A stretch of DNA of 64,000 bases from Adiantum capillus-veneris (lineage: Eukaryota; Streptophyta; Polypodiopsida; Polypodiales; Pteridaceae), in NCBI GenBank assembly GCA_014529385.2, contig CM043949.1, positions 141,582,858 to 141,646,857 on the forward strand, written 5' to 3'. Positions within the stretch are counted from its first letter, which is position 1; the number at the start of each line of letters is the position of its first letter. Below are positions 23,232 to 34,789 of this stretch, piece by piece. The notes beneath the pieces are model-generated. The model saw only the letters and a program-made list of their open reading frames with translations, made no database searches and was not told the origin of the DNA. The position numbers and the translations under genes are program-made.

Positions 23232-23929
23232 TGCTAAAAAGATGGCCCCTCTCTCACTACTGGTGGATTGTCTCTATCTCGTTCACACTTTGATTCGTGT
23301 GTGTGTGTGTGTGTGTGCACGCGCGCACGCTCTCTCTACACTTGCGAGAAGAGATGTGTGTGAGCAAGGGTCAGACAGTCAAAAGGGCAGTGTGGGATCA
23401 AGTGCTTGCACACATTAAAGTGTGTAAATCACTTTGAAGAAAAAAAAAAGTAATTCTATGCAGAACTGATTGGACGCTTTGTCAAAATCCGACGAGTATC
23501 GAGGGTGTGTGTGTGGTCGGGCCTGCTCGCTCTTGAGGTTCTGCTCACAAGCTCAATCTGCTCTGGTGCTACTTGCTGTAGCACTAATTTGCTCCCACAC
23601 ACACTCGATCCCAATGTCCAACACTCCTTGCTTTGTTCACTGCCCCATGACCTGTTGCCAATTGCATGCTCAAGCCCAACGTTGCAGCCCGCTCCTCACT
23701 TGATTTGAGCTTGCCTTGCAAATTTGCAATGCACAATGCCTAATGTCAGTTGATACCATTCCCTGCTCACTCGACTTCAATTCTTTACTCTCCTCAAGGC
23801 CTACACTCTCCTGCTCCTCTACTCGGCACTGCCCAATTCTACATAGCTTGCCAAGCTCTCAAGATTCCAATGCTTGACAGGTAGGACTGCACACGTGAGG
23901 TAGTCGAGGCTCGGGGTCGAGATGCCTGG

Positions 23930-23941
23930 GCTCTGATATTG
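23930..23941 (-). other. degenerate tRNA-iMet primer binding site
   Basis: The minus strand reads CAATATCAGAGC, matching TGGTATCAGAGC in the last nine positions. The three differences are all transitions. It lies two bases inside the LTR, as expected. Confidence 0.7.
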
Positions 23942-23943
23942 GT

Positions 23944-24140
23944 TGGATCGAGGATACGTGCGGTGAGTGCATGAGAGGAAGGAGAGAAAGGGGAAGGGGA
24001 TGAAGCAAACACATCAGATTTTGGGTTAGTGGAGTAGGAAGTGAGAGTTCAAGTCAACTCCCACTTTCTCTCCCTATATTCATTAGAGAGAAAATATAGT
24101 TAGGGGTGGTTCCCATGGCCACTTGGCGTACACCCCAACA
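23944..24140 (-). repeat. copia 5' LTR (197 bp), single copy
   Basis: In element orientation it starts TGTTGGGGTGTACGCC and ends GATCCA, followed by spacer AC and the primer site. The TGTTGGG start is shared with the copia LTRs at 19797 and 60137. The partner 3' LTR is missing. Confidence 0.75.
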
Positions 24141-25439
24141 AACCAATCCATTTTTGCTATAGCCAATGGTGAAAAGATTGCAAACCGACTCATATCTCAA
24201 AGGTTAAAATGTTCCATGATTGTAATAATGTTCTTTGCTTATTGCACTAAATGCTAGCCGATCGTTTAGGAGTCATAAGAAAATCAATAAGTTGTGCTTC
24301 ATGAAACTCTCTCTTTCTTTTGATATGTATGTGCTATATTGGAGCATTGCTTTTGGGTGAATGTTTATCAAATTGTGGGTTTGCAATTGAGCATGATGTG
24401 GTGCTTGGTTTGATCAAGAGCTTGTTGCGCTAAAAGACAAGTTCATTTTTATGTTCATGCACGGTTTACCTTTAAGAAACACTAGCGAATGATGGATTCA
24501 TGCTTGGTCAAGTTGAATGATTTCTAGCTTGACCTAAAATTTCACATTCCATTTGAGCTAGAAACTAATCAACTTTTAATCATGCATGAGAAATTTTTCA
24601 ATTGTCAATGTGCTTAGTTAGAAGCATTTTCTCTCTCATTTTTTATGACTTTTTTTCCCAAGTGCTTTTTCCCTTTGATATATTTGGGTGTTCAAGACCC
24701 TAGCATTAGGATTTCAATAATGTTTTTTTTGTGTGTTTTTCTTGGCTTTCAATAAATAGTTTTTTGGAGCTTGTGCTTGTTAACACTTAGCTTCAAGAAG
24801 CTTGGCTTGCAAATAAAAAGAATCAAGAGGCTTATCCACAACAAATGGATACTTTGCTCAAGGATGCTCAAAAGAGCACGAATTGGTGAAATCCTTCCAT
24901 GCTATGCTCTTCCTTAGGTTAATATAAGATCATTGCTTGTTAGTCCCAAACTCCTTGTGATCATCTTAATACTCTACTCATTTCTAACATGACCTAGGGC
25001 TATGATTAGGCTTTAATCTCTTTGTCCATTTGCCATAAGTATCTCATAATGGAAGCAATAAAAAAGTGCTAAAAATTGAATAAATGGATTGCAAAAAAGG
25101 TGTCCAAATAGAGTAGCACAAATGCTACAAAACACGTTGAAAATCAAATTTATATGTTATTTTTGTGTCTATGTGAGACCTATGCCTTATTAGCACTTGA
25201 CATGGGTAACTGACAAGCGATGATGTTAGCCCCAAGTAGATTTATTGAAGATATGGCCAAATTTATGGGAGGATCTTGGTAACTTGAACACATGCACCGA
25301 CTTTTGTACTGAACATGGGCTCAACCAAGAGTTCTTAAAACCGGTATAGTGAAGGAGGGCCAAAATACAAAAGCCACTGTCAGTCCACAAGGTCTCCTAC
25401 AAAAACAATGAGCAAGAGGGAAATGCAACCCTACCAATA
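24141..25439. other. no gene recognised
   Basis: AT-rich sequence with many stops in all frames. No LTR pair, tRNA or convincing coding motif was found. Confidence 0.35.
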
Positions 25440-27103
25440 TAATATAACAAAAAAAAGGCCAAGGGCAATATTGGATACTAGGGTAGAAGTTAGCATTGCC
25501 ACAAAAGACATGCGGAAGCTATAGATACCTCTATGTGCCACATGAGGGAGTGACAACAAGGATTAATCTAGTTACTCATAATTATCACGACATAGCAAGA
25601 ATATAGATAGAGCATTTTGAATCAGCCATGTTTGTATCACAAAGTGAGGATGATGAGGTATAGGAGGGAGAGGAATCTTTTTTTCTCTTTGAGGTTGAAG
25701 AAAGCGACTCTTTAGTTATAAACATGATGGAAACGGAAGCTTATATCCCTTGGATAACAGTTATGTCTTTCAAGAGTTCCATGTTGAATCAATCAAGAGT
25801 GTTGCCTACATTTGATGCATGTGCCCTCAAGCTTATGACCCAACTTTTTGATGAAAAATAGCTTGGACATTATGCTGGTAAAGGCAAACCAAGTCATTGG
25901 CCGAAGCTATCAAAGGAAGAACAAACTTAACAATTGGATGTTCTCTAACCTTTTGCCGAAGATGAATGCAGTGCAATCCCACGAGGAGCTTGCAAAGCTA
26001 GTCAATGCAATCACAATAAGCTTTCTCAAAGGTACTAGTGTTGTGAAAGGCAAAGGTAGAAGTCCTCGTATTCCTACATGCTTAAAGGTACTAGTGTTGT
26101 GAAAGCCAAAGGTAGAAGTCCTCATATTCCTACATGCTTAAAAGCTCACAAGGCAAAACAAGTGGCAAGAAGACGTCTCAAGGAGACACCACAACCAACC
26201 AACATGCAACAAAAGATGAAGGCTATTTGAGGAAGAAGTCAAAGTGTTACAAAATCTAAAAAATGCATGCTCAAGCACTCTTTACCATCTCAAAAAGAGT
26301 CAACCATGAAACAAGGTTCAATGAGTGCACACCCATGGATCCTTGTTCAATCCAAGGCACAAGGTAAGTCAAAAGTGGAGCTCACTCAAGCCACCGCCTT
26401 CCAAATACCTTATGCATCTACATCGACCTAAGGTTTATGTCCATTGAGGAAAGAAGTGAATATGAAACCTATCAAGGCATGACCAAAGGTGTTCCAACCG
26501 AAATATCTCTCACTCAGAGAGCAGAGACAACATTCACAACAAGTCCTTGTTTCAAAAGTACTAGTCCAAGCATGAAAGCTAAGTCATGGAAATGAATGCA
26601 GATGGGTGAATAGCAAAGCAACAAACGCCAATATAACTAGTGGATGGCTCACCACTCACAAGCCATTGACTACGCAAGGACTTTATGAAAGTCAAAAGAG
26701 TTTGTGGGCACCTGTTTCACAAATCACATGCTATAATTTACTTCCACAAACTAGTCAAACAAGAATACATGGACTTAAATCACAAAGAAGTTCACGACAA
26801 GACACACAAAAGCGACATATGCCTACATCGCATTGCAAAACTGCCACAATCACTCCCAAGTCCTACCATTGTCCTTCCAAACAACCAATGCAAAGGTGGA
26901 TAACCACCAAAGATCTCCTCATTGTGCAAGGCTACTATACATGTAATGGAAAAATTTGGTCACCAATCAACCAAGAGCCCAATGCTACAATGAATGAGAA
27001 GGAGGTTGCATTTCCAAAAGACCAAAGGAAGGAGGGAGGGAGGCGATGGCAGGAACAATGGAACAAGGTTAGAGGGGGATATATTCCCAACTATTTACTT
27101 TAA
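25440..27103 (+). pseudogene. decayed copy of gypsy post-integrase module
   Basis: At about 25461 the plus strand encodes AILDTRVEVSIATKD, a retropepsin active-site motif with the catalytic Gly changed to Arg. About 1.1 kb further a 165-codon open frame (26606-27103) carries two copies of a motif: GWLTTHKPLTTQGLYESQKS with LWAP, and RWITTKDLLIVQGYYTCNGK with IWSP. The same order, protease-like domain then W-x-x-K...QGYY...W-x-P motif, occurs behind the integrase of the gypsy element at 51692-52900 (RWIPKRLLEAQGYYDRNEQI with WVPK). The two regions are therefore homologous. No integrase or RT is visible upstream here. A purine tract (GTTAGAGGGGGATA, 27067-27080) follows the frame. Confidence 0.6.
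26028..26142. repeat. tandem duplication of about 57 bp
   Basis: The unit beginning AAAGGTACTAGTGTTGTGAA is present twice in a row with few differences, within the spacer between the protease-like motif and the QGYY motif. Confidence 0.8.
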
Positions 27104-27456
27104 TTAAAATTGACATGGTAGGAGAAAATAGACGCCATAAACCACTGTTGGAGAGAGAGAGAGAGAGAGAAATGTTCTAGAAATGCTTTGGGCGTTTGGC
27201 TAAAGGCATCCGTGTAGTAGATATTTGTGGCTGGCAGTCCGCGAGAGGAGGGTGCTATGTCCGCTTGACCTGACGCCAGCCGTAGGGTTTCTCTTCAACA
27301 GAATATTGACAGAGATATGGCGCTCATGGGCTCTCGGCCGCTCATATGGGGGGTGCAGCAACCTTCTTCTTCCCATGATTGCTTAATGAGTAACCCCCCC
27401 GTCTCAGCATCCCCTCTTTCTCGGCACAATGGTACCCATTACAGGTAAGAGAAGCT

Positions 27457-27488
<32 letters not shown>

Positions 27489-27841
27489 ACAACAGTGCGA
27501 GCACACGCCCATCGAAAATAGTTTTCGTTTCGAAGTGAGTGGAGAGCATGCTATTCATATTTGCATGCCTTCCAATGTCATAGTATATCATAGGCTATTT
27601 TTTCCAAGTCTAGACGCCATTGCCAAGGTGAAGGCTGGTTTTGGTATGCTGTAAAATTAACACCTACCGCCCGGCGGTTCTTAACCCGTATACACGCACC
27701 ACTGGTCCAAGAGGGGTAGTGGTATAAGTCTTAATGGTTTGGGTTGTGCTCCCTTAATGTTCATAGTCCCTCCCCTGTGCAACACTTGGCGGCGATTTTA
27801 CTAGCTGGATGCTGGATCAAGCTGTGGTGGAGGAGGACCAT
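27104..27841. other. no gene; short GA and CT runs
   Basis: Contains a GA run (about 27151-27170) and a CT run (27461-27488). No coding motif was found. Confidence 0.4.
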
Positions 27842-28230
27842 TGTCATGTCCCCAAACATCAGGATGGGCGGTTGCAGAAGGTCCAACCAGTGTGAACCTG
27901 GCCGTTTAGTTATGAAGTCCTATAAATAGGACTTGAGCCTCATTTGTGAGACATCTTGTGTGATCACCACACTTGGACTCTTGGCCCTTGACAGTTGTGC
28001 CCGCACATCCCTAGGTTCGGTGGTCCCACAGGTGTGGGTTCGGTGGTATGGGACACTGGCCCTTGTGGCAGAGGCTAGCCCGCTTGGTTGCAGGTTCCCA
28101 GGCTTGGGGTGAGCCTGTATTGGCTCTATGGCTGGGAGGTGAGCTTGATGCCTTCTCACTATGTGTGTTTAGGTGTGACTTTGGCTTGTGTCATGTCATG
28201 TGTGTAGTTGGATCCGACGAGGGACTAACA
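27842..28230 (+). repeat. gypsy-type 5' LTR (389 bp)
   Basis: Begins TGTCATGTCCCCAAAC and ends GACTAACA, followed after one base by a tRNA-iMet-like primer site. A TATA motif (TATAAATAG, 27921-27929) lies in the expected part. No matching 3' LTR was found in the window, so this is a 5' end only. Confidence 0.65.
27921..27929 (+). promoter_or_regulatory. TATA box in gypsy LTR
   Basis: TATAAATAG within the LTR that ends at 28230. Confidence 0.55.
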
Positions 28231-28231
28231 T

Positions 28232-28244
28232 TGGTATTAGAGCC
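28232..28244 (+). other. primer binding site, tRNA-iMet type
   Basis: TGGTATTAGAGCC, one substitution from the consensus TGGTATCAGAGCC, one base after the LTR. Confidence 0.75.
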
Positions 28245-29347
28245 ACTACTTGCTCTTATGCACGGCATGTTGATGTGCACAAAACCATTAGAACTCATGG
28301 GGCCGTGATGGTCCAGCCTGACAGGCTCTCCCATCTCTCGTAAAGGGTGGTATGGGACGCTACCACCGGGAGAGGAGGACAAGGGAGACACATTCTAGCC
28401 GGTGCTGGGAATTTGGTGGATTCTTTTTCACGAATTCCCCTGTTTGAAATGTTGATTACCCTTGGGCAGTCACATGGATGCTGGGTATACTTTTGGTCTT
28501 GCCTCTCCGGTACTGATTATTGCATGAGGGTGTCCTCGAGAGCTGTCACTTTGAGGACATGGCAACCCCCTCCGGATGCTTTTGGTGAGAGGAATTTATT
28601 AATTTAGGAGTATGTATTGTTGCGGTGCAGAAGGGGAGAATTTTTTTAATATGCTTTGGAGGCCACTTTGTGTGTTGAGTCGTTACTCTAAGGAAGTAGT
28701 TGCAGGTCGAGTCGGTGTGCTGTTGCTGACCTGTAGCGAGTAATGGGCTGCTGTGTGCTGTGCAGTACAAAGCTGTTGTTGTGTAGGCTACTGTGCAGTA
28801 GAGCGCAGACCACTCAACAGAGTGTGGTTGCAGGCAGGCAACGACAGGTGGTGCTTAGGTAGGGTGATGCACAGGTAGCGTAGTGTGCAAGTAGCGCGCA
28901 TACATGTGGCATTGGTGGCGTGCAAGCAATGTGTGAGCAAGAGGGCGATGGCATGGGTGGTGACGTGAGAGTCCGCGATGCAGGGCGGCAAGTAGTGTCA
29001 GCACAGGAGGGGCAGATACGGGATGGCGACAAAAGTTCTTAGTAGGCACGTGGTAGTCTAGGAGCATTAAGAGTTTATTTTTTACCCTTTCTTACCCAAG
29101 TGGCCGCCCACTTTTCAATGTGACATGCCCTATTTCTAAAAGATAGGTATGAACTCTCTTTTTAAAAAAATCAAGTCACTTAAAAGGCCGGACAAAGTGA
29201 GAAATTTGCAAATTTCTCATGAAATGAGTAAACTGTAGAGTAAATATCTCGGAAGCTTCCTCACTTGAATTGGTTAGTCTTCCCCACTTTTAAACCTGCC
29301 GACGATCGAGTGTGATTTTTATCAGTAATTTCTCACTCGTGTGCACA

Positions 29348-29350
<3 letters not shown>
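28245..29350. other. retroelement leader or flank, no ORF
   Basis: G-rich on the plus strand between 28790 and 29040 with GGTAGCG/GGCAAG-like elements. No gag or pol motif was recognised. It may be the leader of the element whose LTR ends at 28230. Confidence 0.35.
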
Positions 29351-29395
<45 letters not shown>

Positions 29396-29425
29396 CCTCC
29401 CCCCCCCCTCCCCTCCCCCCCCTCT
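29351..29425. repeat. (CT)n plus C-rich run
   Basis: CT repeats (29351-29393) pass into a run of C blocks separated by T. It lies 40 bp before the start of the next open frame. Confidence 0.9.
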
Positions 29426-29463
29426 GTTACATGCTCCCGTAATTGCTCGCATATCCAAGCGCC

Positions 29464-30766
29464 ATGGCATCACACGATGCTTCTCCGCACGAGAATGGTG
29501 CCAGTAGTACGCTTCAAACTATGGAGGAGGCGCCCCTTTCTCCTCCCGATTTCACACACACGCACGGTCTTCGTCTTGAGGGTCTTTCTCCCCGTCTTCT
29601 GTCTATGACGCATTTCTCGGCGCTATACTGCAGCAACAGTTTGCAGAGATGCAGAGGCAATGGACACTGCTCCTTCTCCATCTCTCATTGCTAATATGCA
29701 GGACAAGGTTGAAAGGATTCGGGATAAGGAGATTCTCTCAATCTCTTTTTCTCCACAGCATGACACACAAGATTTGCATGATTATGAGAAGCATGATGAT
29801 TTGAAGGATAATGATTTGCATGATGATTTGGATGAAAAAGACAAGCATGATGAATTGCATGAAGAAGATGTGATTGTTCACCAGGATGAGGCGTTAGTGG
29901 ATGCTTTTTCTAGCGAAGCTAACCTCGTTGCAGATTCGATCAATCACGAAGGATCGATCTTGGCTCTTGAGTCTAGGTCCCAAGAACCCCTTCAGGAAGA
30001 ACCGATCTTGTTTCTCGAGCTTTGGTCCGAAGAACCAACACAGGAAGTATTGTGTGTTCGCACGATTGATACGCACGTATTGTTCGAGTGTTTCATTCGT
30101 GAAGGTTTCCTGTATTTTAGTCAGCATCGTTATGTGATCCCTTTTACTAGGCATGACATATTGTATGTTGAGCACGTTTTTCTCATGGATGAGCACGAAT
30201 GTATGCAGATTGTTCATGAAAAGTTGAAAAGTTTGTATGTAAGGAAGTCACATTCCATGTCTCTTCCTTGGCATGACACAGTTTCCGAACGCGCACATGA
30301 TAGTATGAGCTCCAAACATGGGTATTTCCATTGTGATTTGCCACAGTTGATTGATTTTGATCAAACAGAAAAGATTCGAGCGCATTGTTTGCATGTGTTT
30401 GATGAACGAGTTGTCACTCCGTCTCTATGTTCATCTACATTGCATACACAGTCTTTAGAGACGACACGATTTTTTTTCTTCACTTTACATGGAATGGGTA
30501 TATTCATGGTTTTGTGTTGGAGATGGTTTCAGGAATTTTCAGCCATGGAGATTCTTGAAGACGAAAAAAGCAGATCTCTAGACGAAGTTGAAGCATCAAA
30601 GGAGCCACAAAAGACTTTGAGTCGCTTTCGGCACGGCCCAAAGAAGCAAGCGTTGCAGACCTTTATGAAGTTCAAGTACCGCACGACCCACACATCAGAG
30701 TGGGCCGGCGAAGAGTCCCTTCCAAGATTCCGGATGCTGTTAGCGATCTCCCTCGACGCCATATAG
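29464..30766 (+). pseudogene. non-autonomous gypsy internal ORF, one frameshift
   Basis: A Gag-like start (MASHDASPHENGASSTLQTM at 29464) is followed, after a frame change near 29600-29660, by an open frame of 368 codons (29660-30766) that ends 24 bp before a polypurine tract and 3' LTR. Residues 35-75 of the second frame are Asp/His/Glu/Lys-rich with repeated HDDL/HDEL-type units. One hydrophobic stretch is present near residues 273-292 (FFFFTLHGMGIFMVLCWRWF), and a C-terminal KFKYRTTHTSEWAGEESL resembles the end of gypsy polyproteins, possibly a worn chromodomain. No RT or integrase lies between. It is either a gag-pol deletion derivative or an accessory (env-like position) frame; I cannot decide. 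Confidence 0.45.
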
Positions 30767-30789
30767 TTTGGTACCAGTACCTCACTTTG

Positions 30790-30801
30790 AAAAGGAGGGG
30801 A
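30790..30801 (+). other. polypurine tract
   Basis: AAAAGGAGGGGA directly before the TG of the long LTR at 30802. Confidence 0.75.
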
Positions 30802-32112
30802 TGTCACATGACACATCCCAACCCTATGTGTCCGTGGACAAGCTACACCACAACAGGGTTCAGTCAGTCCAGTCAGTTTAGATTTGCAGTGATCTGGCAC
30901 TTTTGTGAGTCTATTCGTAGACCGTGCATGCCCAGTCACTTAGCATAGATGCATATCCTCCGGTTGCACACAACATGATCATCAGAATTCCCATCAGAAT
31001 CCATTAGCATCAGTTAGGGGAATTTTCGAGTGCATTTAGCCTATTTTCTTATTTATTGATATTTTCACTTATTATTTTTAAGTGACTTTCCAACAAAAGT
31101 AGGTAGGGCAATTTTGCTAAGTTAATATATAAGCAAACCCAAGTTAGCACTTTTTGGCAGAAGAGGCAGCAGGAGCTTCCCGCTCAACAGGCAACTTCTC
31201 AGCAGTACCCCCCTCAGCAGTAGCCCATCGTCATACTTCCCCTTCCCTTGGCGTTTTTCTTCACAGAAGCTTCGCCTACAAGATCCACCCTTTGGCGTTT
31301 CCTCCCACAGCATACCCTCAGCCAATGCAGTGTTTTACTAATGCTAGCATCCTCTGCCATCCTTAGCGTTTTCAGCCAAAAACTCCAGCAAGCTTTGCAG
31401 ATCATCAGCGTTTTTCTAGCATGGAAAACATCAGCAAAATCAGCGTTTTGACCAGCCATCTCAGCGTTTTTGCAGCCAATCACTAACGCTAGGCATCCAC
31501 AACAGAACCTCAGCTTTTGGTAGCATTTGAACAGCAGGAATTCAGCCCTTTACTAACGCTAGCAGCAGGATGCAGCAGCGTTTTTAATCAGCAAATTCAG
31601 CACTGAAAAACAGAGATTCTCAGCCTATAACACCTTAGTAGATCAGCCCCCAGTCGGTTGCAGAAGTCCCCCCCCCAAGTTTAGCCTAAGAAAACGCAGC
31701 CAAAACAGTCATTTTCAGCCACCGAAAACAGTCCACAAATTCAGCCAAAGAAGATCACAGATTCAGCCATCCAGTCGTCGTCGTCACCACCGTCGTCGTC
31801 ATCTGCATAGTCCAAGTTGCATCAGTCCATTGCATACGCATTGTACACCTTCGTGCAATCAAAGTAGACCACTCTCGCCGACGAGAGTGGGGCCTTTGGA
31901 GGAGGGTTTTACAACTCTCGGGTGTCGTATCTCTTCTCTCTCCTTCTCTCAGTCTCATTCACTTGCACGCACAATATCCACTCACTTTGTTCGTGATCAT
32001 AGCACTCTCCATAAGACGGAAAGCTCTCTTTCCCTAAGAACTAAAAGGAACCTTGAGCAATAAAGATCACTAATCTTGAGAAAATACAACATTCATTCCG
32101 CTGCACCTAACA
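30802..32112 (+). repeat. long gypsy 3' LTR (1311 bp)
   Basis: Begins TGTCACATGACACATCCC and ends CCGCTGCACCTAACA. A second, inverted copy of the same LTR forms 32727-35572, and the two can be followed along their length (ends, CACTTATTATTTTTAAGTGA block, CTCTCGCC block). The bases on the two sides differ (GGGGA and CAAAG), as expected for a 3' LTR still attached to internal sequence. Directly behind it an integrase frame starts, so this element also sits in that integrase gene; the partner CAAAG copy was not found. Confidence 0.8.
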
Positions 32113-32726
32113 CAAAGAGTCAAATTTGACAGGCAAAAGCAACCGGGATTGTTGCAACCATTATCGATCATTGATAGGCCATGGGAAAACATAGCGATGG
32201 ACTTTATCTTTGATCTTCCAAGAACGCAATTAAGCAAGGATGGGATTTTGACTATCATTTGTAGGTTCAATAAGCTGGCCCATTTCATTTCTGTTAGGAA
32301 GAAGATAAAGCTTGAACACATGGTCAAGATATTTATAAGCAATATCTTTAAGTATCATGGGATGCCTCAGTCAATTGTCAGTGATAGGGATCCACATATG
32401 ATGAGTCTTTTCTGGAAGGCATTGTTTGAGAACATGAGCACTACGCTAAAGTTCTTATCTCTTCGTTTCATCCACAAACTGATGGACAGTCAAAAGAGGC
32501 AAATTCTATTGTCCTAGATCTGCTCAAATGTTATGTGTCAGCACCATCTCCCATTGGTTGAATATGCTTACAATAACATTGTGCATACATTAACATGCAA
32601 GGCACCATTTGAGATAGTGGAAGGAGGGAAGAAAGTTCCACCCATTTTACAAATAGATATTTGAGGCAAACAAATATGTGCAAGATATGGATGAAACATA
32701 CAGGAAGATAAAGATTGCTCTTGAGA
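32113..32726 (+). pseudogene. gypsy integrase, left part, interrupted
   Basis: The reading enters within the integrase zinc-binding end (QRVKFDRQK) and gives the catalytic core: AMDFIFDLP (first Asp), SIVSDRDPHM (second Asp) and, after a frame change near 32440, TDGQSKEAN (Glu). It runs to TGAGA at 32722-32726, where a solo LTR is inserted. Excising 32727-35572 and one target copy joins this frame to the remainder at 35578 with continuous homology. Integrase would insert cDNA into chromosomes; this copy is inactive. Confidence 0.85.
32722..32726. repeat. target-site duplication TGAGA, left copy
   Basis: Repeated exactly at 35573-35577 on the other side of the solo LTR. Confidence 0.88.
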
Positions 32727-33677
32727 TGTAAGGTGCAGCGGAAGTGAATGTTGAACTTTGCTCAAGATGAGTGCTCCGAACTGTGCTTAAGGGTTCCTTT
32801 TACTTACGGAAGGGAGAGCCTTTCGTTCCTTTAGTGAGAGAGTGCAATGGACACAAACAAAGTGGTTGAACACTGTGAATGAAGGTGCATGAGACTGAGA
32901 GATAGAGAGAAGAATACGACACCAGAATGTTCTCAAACCCTCCTCCGAAAACCCCACTCTCTATGGCGAGAGCGGTCTACTATTGATTGCACAAATCTCT
33001 ACAATGCTTTGGACTTGCCAATGAGGTCAACGACGATGAGGACGACGATGAGACGGGCTGAATCTGAAATCGCTAAGGGCTGAAATCTGCAAGTATCTGT
33101 TGAATTCTGACTCTATGTCGGTGGCGACGACGATGACGACGATGCAACGACGACACAAACACGGATGCTGAAATCTGCGTTTTCCGGGCTGAAATTGCAA
33201 ACTTCGCGGGATCTGATCGTGCAGCGAGGATCTGCTGCGAGAAGGTGAGATCTGCGAGGTTCGGGACTTCTTATGCTGTGTCTAAGTGCTGAAAAACTGA
33301 AAACGTTGGTCTTCTTGTTGGTTCCGTCGCGATGGAATTGCAAAACGCTAGGGCTGATCAGCGAACCAAAACGCTAGGGCTGAATTGGAGTTTGCTATCG
33401 CCGGTTGTCTTGCAAATGCAAAACGCTAGGTTGATCTGCTGTTCTATTGTCGCCGGGAATTTGCAAGTGCAAAAACGCTAGCTTGTTGCGGATGGGTACT
33501 ACTGAGAAGGTGCCTGTTGAACGCTGTGTTCATGTTGCCTCTTCTGCCAGAAAGTGCTAGTGCTAGGTTTCTTGATATACTTGCTTAGCAAAATTGCCCT
33601 ACCTAGTTTTCAACAAAAGTCACTTAAAAATAATAAGTGAAAAATGTCAAAATAGGGAAAATAGGTCTATGCACTGT

Positions 33678-34239
33678 TGTCACAAAGTGATGACGTGGCG
33701 GATAGCAAAAACCCTAATTTTTGCCAGAAACCCTAAAATTCTTGCAAACCCTAATTTTTGCCAAAAACCCTAATTTTTGAAAATCGGGGAGGCTTTTAAT
33801 TTAATTTAATTTTATTTAAATAATGATGAGCGACACGATCTTGCTTTTTCTCTACACAATGAGAAAGAGAGAATGCTTTTGCTTTCAAGTTTTGACTCTC
33901 TGTGAGAGAGAGAGAGAGCAGTTGCTTTTGATTTGAAGCTTTTGGGGCTTTGCTTTTGGGCATCCCTTGTAATCTTTAAATTAGTGGTGAGGGCCTCACT
34001 TCTCAGAGCATAAGGACGCAGCGTCTGAGAGTGAAACCCTAGCCACTCTCTTGTACTTTGATTTCATTAATATAAAAAGAAATACCGAAAGGGGCGCCAG
34101 TCTTTGGGGCCAATATCTCTAGGCACGGAACTCCGCCGGGCCAGTGCAAATCTATTGTGATCTGTGAATTGTTTTGAAGTGGTTATTTGGTGCTGTCGCG
34201 GTTGATTCTTGACTTGGAGTGTCCAAGTCTGTTACAGAA
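33678..34239. repeat. LTR-like unit 1
   Basis: First unit with the GAA spacer, 562 bp, from TGTCACAAAG to TGTTACA. Confidence 0.85.
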
Positions 34240-34789
34240 TGTCACAAAGTGATGACGTGGCGGACAACAGAAACCCTAATTTTTGTCAGAAATTCTAAAA
34301 TTCTTGCAAACCCTAATTTTTGCCCAAAACCCTAATTTTCGAAAATCACGGAGGCTTTTAAAATAAAATAAAATAAATTAATAATGATGAGCGACGCGAA
34401 TCTTGCTTTTTCTCTACGCAATGAGAAAGAGAGAGAGAATGCTTTTGCTTTCAAGTTTTGATTCTCTGTGAGAGAGAGAGAGAGCAGTTGCTTTTGATTT
34501 GAAGCTTTTGGGCATCCCTTGTAATCTTTAAATTAGTGGTGAGGGCCTCACTTCTCAGAGTATCTGGACGCAGAGTCTAAGAGTGAAACCCTAGCCACTC
34601 TCTTGTACTTTGATTTGATTAATATAAAAAGAAATACCGAAAGGGGCGCTAGTCTTTGGGGCCAATATCTCTAAGCACAGAACTCCGCCGGGCCAGTGCA
34701 AATCTATTGTGATCTGTGAATTGTTTTGAAGTGGTTATTTGGTGCTGTCGCGGTTGATTCTTGACTTGGAGTGTCGAAGTCTTACAGAA
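34240..34789. repeat. LTR-like unit 2
   Basis: Second unit with the GAA spacer, 550 bp. It lacks the GGGCTTTGCTTTT segment present in unit 1 and partly in unit 3. Confidence 0.85.

Larger units (their letters stand above)
20715..24140 (-). mobile_element. Ty1/copia element, 3'-truncated, minus strand
   Basis: The remnant keeps a 5' LTR (23944-24140), a degenerate primer site, a leader with a CT microsatellite, gag, and pol as far as the end of the integrase. Reverse transcriptase, RNase H and the 3' LTR are missing; homology fades near 20715. Its proteins resemble those of the element at 14424-20056 and the orientation is opposite. Confidence 0.82.

Noticed and set aside
24141-24480. Possible LINE reverse transcriptase fragment (KIANRLISQRL)
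   Set aside because: Only a short resemblance; no catalytic box and many stops in all frames.
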